Shown: in pieces, positions 6,035-7,778 of the stretch
How positions within the stretch are numbered: position 1 is the first letter of the stretch
Layout: each line of letters starts with the position of its first letter
Assembly: GCA_946479005.1 (NCBI GenBank)
Contig: CAMLEM010000070.1
Coordinates: 1 to 7,778 of the forward strand
Direction: 5' to 3'
Length of the DNA stretch: 7,778 bases
DNA from: an uncultured Chitinophagaceae bacterium
GTDB taxonomy: Bacteria; Bacteroidota; Bacteroidia; Chitinophagales; Chitinophagaceae
Made by a program: the position numbers and the translations under genes
The notes under the pieces: model-generated
What the model was told of the DNA's origin: nothing
What the model saw: the letters and a program-made list of their open reading frames with translations, nothing else
Database searches by the model: none

Positions 6035-6943
6035 TCAATTACAGGTCAGGCCGGGGATGGAAGGAGCAAGCTCCACACCATTGCCATCCTTAACGCTCCA
6101 GTCGCCAGTGATGACGCCACCGCTATTGGTAGAGTTCCAGGAGATGGTGATTTCAATTTCTTCGCAGGCGCCTACGCTTCCTTCCACCCTGATCACACGG
6201 TTAGAACTGCCGCCCGGGATAGATTGGGAAGACGTTAGGTTTCCACCGCTGACAGTTATTACCGCATCTGCACCGGTGAAATTGGTGAGTCCGCCCTGGA
6301 TCTTAATATAACTCTGTGCATCAGCAGAAGTAAACCGGTATACCGCCTGGCGCTGTGTGCCACAGGTGATCGCCTCACCAGTAAATTCAGTGCTGCAGCC
6401 GATCACTTCAATGGAGAAACAGTAGAATTCGTTTCCATTGAAGTCGGTGCAATTCCCGGTTTGATTGCTACCACCCAGGCCGTCACAATTTCCATCGTTG
6501 GCGTTATGCCTGGTACGATACACATAAGTTCCCACTTCGGGAAGTGAACCCATCCAGCTGGCGTCATTTGTATAGCACTGGAAGGCTACCAGTTCTTCGT
6601 AGAGCAGACCTGGCGTATTGCAGGCAAGGTTTTTATAGATCTTCACATTGTTCGCATCGAGGATGTAACCCCTGTCAATGGCGATGCGGCCACAGCTCAC
6701 TTCCGCGAGAATGTTGAAATTTTCATTCACATTCACGGTAGTGGGGGCTGTGAGTGTCACGCCACCCGAGAGCAGGGTACCATTGGGCTGAACGATGCCG
6801 GGACGATAAGTTCCGGCTTCCTGTGCCGGTATTGCCGGGCTGGCTTTTTTCTCCGCGGTCATTTCAGATTTGTCACAGGAAATAAAAAGGGTCAGGGAAA
6901 GAATGAATACGCCAAGCAGGCGCAGCATTTGGTTCGTTTTCAT
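6035..6943 (-). CDS. Cysteine-rich lipoprotein with two predicted beta-sandwich regions, function unknown
   Basis: The protein has 302 residues. A type II (lipoprotein) signal peptide is clear: R8, hydrophobic LLGVFILSLTLFIS (9-22), then C23, the likely lipidated residue, followed by DKSEMTAEKK, a charged tether. The mature part has two beta-rich regions. Residues about 60-182 (VTLTAPTTVNVNENFNILAE ... EFYCFSIEVIGC) look Ig- or adhesin-like. Residues 183-302 are rich in Ser, Thr and Gly, with VITGDWSVKDGNG near the end. There are ten further cysteines (84, 108, 123, 153, 165, 175, 183, 194, 260, 301), an even number that could form five disulfides after export. The ATG at 6941-6943 follows an A-rich leader (AAAATCAAAAAA). 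The gene has its own predicted promoter near 7015-7045 and ends in the shared terminator, so it is probably monocistronic. No family recognised; a surface or periplasmic location is inferred. Confidence 0.88.
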   Translation of the reverse strand: MKTNQMLRLLGVFILSLTLFISCDKSEMTAEKKASPAIPAQEAGTYRPGIVQPNGTLLSGGVTLTAPTTVNVNENFNILAEVSCGRIAIDRGYILDANNVKIYKNLACNTPGLLYEELVAFQCYTNDASWMGSLPEVGTYVYRTRHNANDGNCDGLGGSNQTGNCTDFNGNEFYCFSIEVIGCSTEFTGEAITCGTQRQAVYRFTSADAQSYIKIQGGLTNFTGADAVITVSGGNLTSSQSIPGGSSNRVIRVEGSVGACEEIEITISWNSTNSGGVITGDWSVKDGNGVELAPSIPGLTCN

Positions 6944-7014
6944 TTTTTTGATTTTGATTTACGGTTAGCGGCCTTTCAAGGGTATTCTCGTAAAATTCCG
7001 AAGTGGATCGTGAA

Positions 7015-7045
7015 CAAAGCTAGCGGGTGAAACCCGTGTTTGCAA
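7015..7045 (-). promoter_or_regulatory. Predicted Bacteroidota-type promoter for the lipoprotein gene, with an inverted repeat in its spacer
   Basis: On the minus strand TTG (7045-7043) is followed after 20 bases by TAGCTTTG (7022-7015), an exact TAnnTTTG match with acceptable spacing. The transcript start would be near 7008, giving a leader of roughly 65 bases before the ATG at 6943. The spacer contains the inverted repeat CGGGT-TTC-ACCCG (7036-7024), which could be an operator or part of a hairpin from read-through. Pattern match only. Confidence 0.5.
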
Positions 7046-7049
7046 TAGT

Positions 7050-7068
7050 AAAACCCCCTTTTCGGGTT
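7050..7068 (-). terminator. Weak predicted terminator after the fatty-acid-hydroxylase-family gene
   Basis: About 30 bases after the stop at 7098, the minus strand reads AACCC-GAAAAGG-GGGTT followed by TT, a 5-bp stem with a short U-tract. The stem is short, so termination may be leaky. It ends only four bases before the -33 element of the predicted lipoprotein promoter. Confidence 0.4.
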
Positions 7069-7097
7069 CATTGATAACAAACCGGGGATATATAAAA

Positions 7098-7778
7098 CTA
7101 ATTTATTATAGGAGAGTTTCTTCCTGCGGGGGTTGAATTGCCTCCTTCAGGAGTTTCGATCGCCTCTGTGCCGTGCAGCCGGTCAAGAAAAGTAAAATGC
7201 AGTCCAAAATTCCTGTTCACTGAAGTATGATGCCGGGAATGGTGCGTGCCACCGATCATTTGCCTGCCGATCCAGGTTTTTGAAATCTCCGGGGGGAAAA
7301 TGTCCATATCCAGGTGATTGATCACACTGCTGACGGTCATCAATACCAGTTGAACCAGTATGACCACCGGGTGCAGGGGGAGTATCAAAATCGTAACGGG
7401 AAAGACCAGGGCGATAAGTAGCGATTCCAGGGGGTGAAAGGAAAATGCCGTCCAGGGTGTGGGGATCCTGCTGCTATGATGTACACGGTGAATGACACGA
7501 AACACTGATGGCCTGTGCATCCATCGGTGGACCCAGTAATAGTAGATCTCGTGGATGAAAAAAGATAGGATCAGGCTGGCGGGCAGCCAGGCCCAACCAT
7601 AGTCGGCCACATTCAAATAAACACGTGTATATCCTTTTTGCCAGAGGAGGAGGGAGACACAGATAATCAGGGCAAAAATAATACTGCTGGTAATGCTATG
7701 GCCCATCTCCTTTCGGAACTGGCGGGGGTCGGCATCCCGGTTCAGCTTATAGGGTCTGCATTTCTCTTCTTGCCACCG
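7098..7778 (-). CDS. Fatty acid hydroxylase superfamily (sterol desaturase-like) membrane enzyme, C-terminal 226 residues (partial)
   Basis: Members of this superfamily are di-iron integral membrane oxygenases that hydroxylate or desaturate lipids. The histidine clusters that hold the iron are all present. Numbering from the right edge, they are H76, H84 and H88 in HEIYYYWVHRWMH, HRVHH at 97-101, and HHSRHH at 179-184. N154-H155 and the closing FGLHFTFLDRLHGT (191-204) are also typical. Hydrophobic segments lie at about 32-46, 60-75 and 116-150. An internal ATG exists at 7706, but the frame stays open to 7778 and the 24 residues before it (for example CRPYKLNRDADPRQFRKE) fit the family's usual cytosolic linker before a membrane segment. 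The true start is therefore beyond the window. Lipid substrate cannot be told from sequence. It is followed by a weak terminator and then the lipoprotein gene on the same strand. Confidence 0.93.
   Translation of the reverse strand, partial: RWQEEKCRPYKLNRDADPRQFRKEMGHSITSSIIFALIICVSLLLWQKGYTRVYLNVADYGWAWLPASLILSFFIHEIYYYWVHRWMHRPSVFRVIHRVHHSSRIPTPWTAFSFHPLESLLIALVFPVTILILPLHPVVILVQLVLMTVSSVINHLDMDIFPPEISKTWIGRQMIGGTHHSRHHTSVNRNFGLHFTFLDRLHGTEAIETPEGGNSTPAGRNSPIIN

Noticed and set aside
7704..7706. ATG at 7706 as the start of the hydroxylase-family gene
   Set aside because: The frame continues to the window edge and the upstream residues fit the family, so this is an internal Met.

Overview
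The window looks like chromosomal DNA from a member of the Bacteroidota, probably a Chitinophagaceae-like lineage. This is judged from gene families and signals, not from a database search. The clues are a PorT-type beta-barrel fused to thrombospondin type 3 repeats and an OmpA domain, a DUF4342 protein, cysteine-rich secreted lipoproteins, A-rich rather than GGAGG-type leaders, and two good matches to the Bacteroidota promoter pattern (TTTG or TTG at about -33, TAnnTTTG at about -7). There are no rRNAs, tRNAs, insertion sequences or CRISPR arrays. It reads as an ordinary, densely packed cell-envelope region with one notable uncharacterised gene.

Layout from left to right. (1) 1-510, minus: the first 170 residues of the Na+/H+ antiporter NhaA, running off the left edge. 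(2) 581-1840, minus: a 419-residue exported protein with an unknown N-terminal domain and a C-terminal outer-membrane beta-barrel. (3) 1863-2129, minus: a small DUF4342 membrane protein, 22 bases upstream of the barrel gene and probably in one transcript with it, perhaps continuing into nhaA. (4) 2205-3581, minus: an OmpA-family protein with a barrel, four Ca2+-binding-type repeats and a peptidoglycan-binding-type domain, followed by a strong terminator hairpin. (5) A 239-base divergent intergenic region. (6) 3821-5983, plus: a 720-residue exported, mostly helical protein whose C-terminal 200 residues carry a His...Cys arrangement like caspase/CHAT-type (clan CD) cysteine peptidases. (7) A convergent terminator shared with (8) 6035-6943, minus: a 302-residue lipoprotein with ten cysteines besides the lipidated one. 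(9) 7098-7778, minus: the C-terminal 226 residues of a fatty-acid-hydroxylase-superfamily (sterol desaturase-like) membrane enzyme, open through the right edge.

Almost everything encoded here acts in or on the envelope: ion transport, outer-membrane barrels, peptidoglycan contact, a surface or periplasmic lipoprotein and a lipid-modifying enzyme. The most interesting items are the putative cysteine-peptidase-like domain in the 720-residue protein, the OmpA domain in which the usual diaminopimelate-contacting Asp is Ser, and two places where the next gene's promoter is packed against or inside the preceding gene's terminator.
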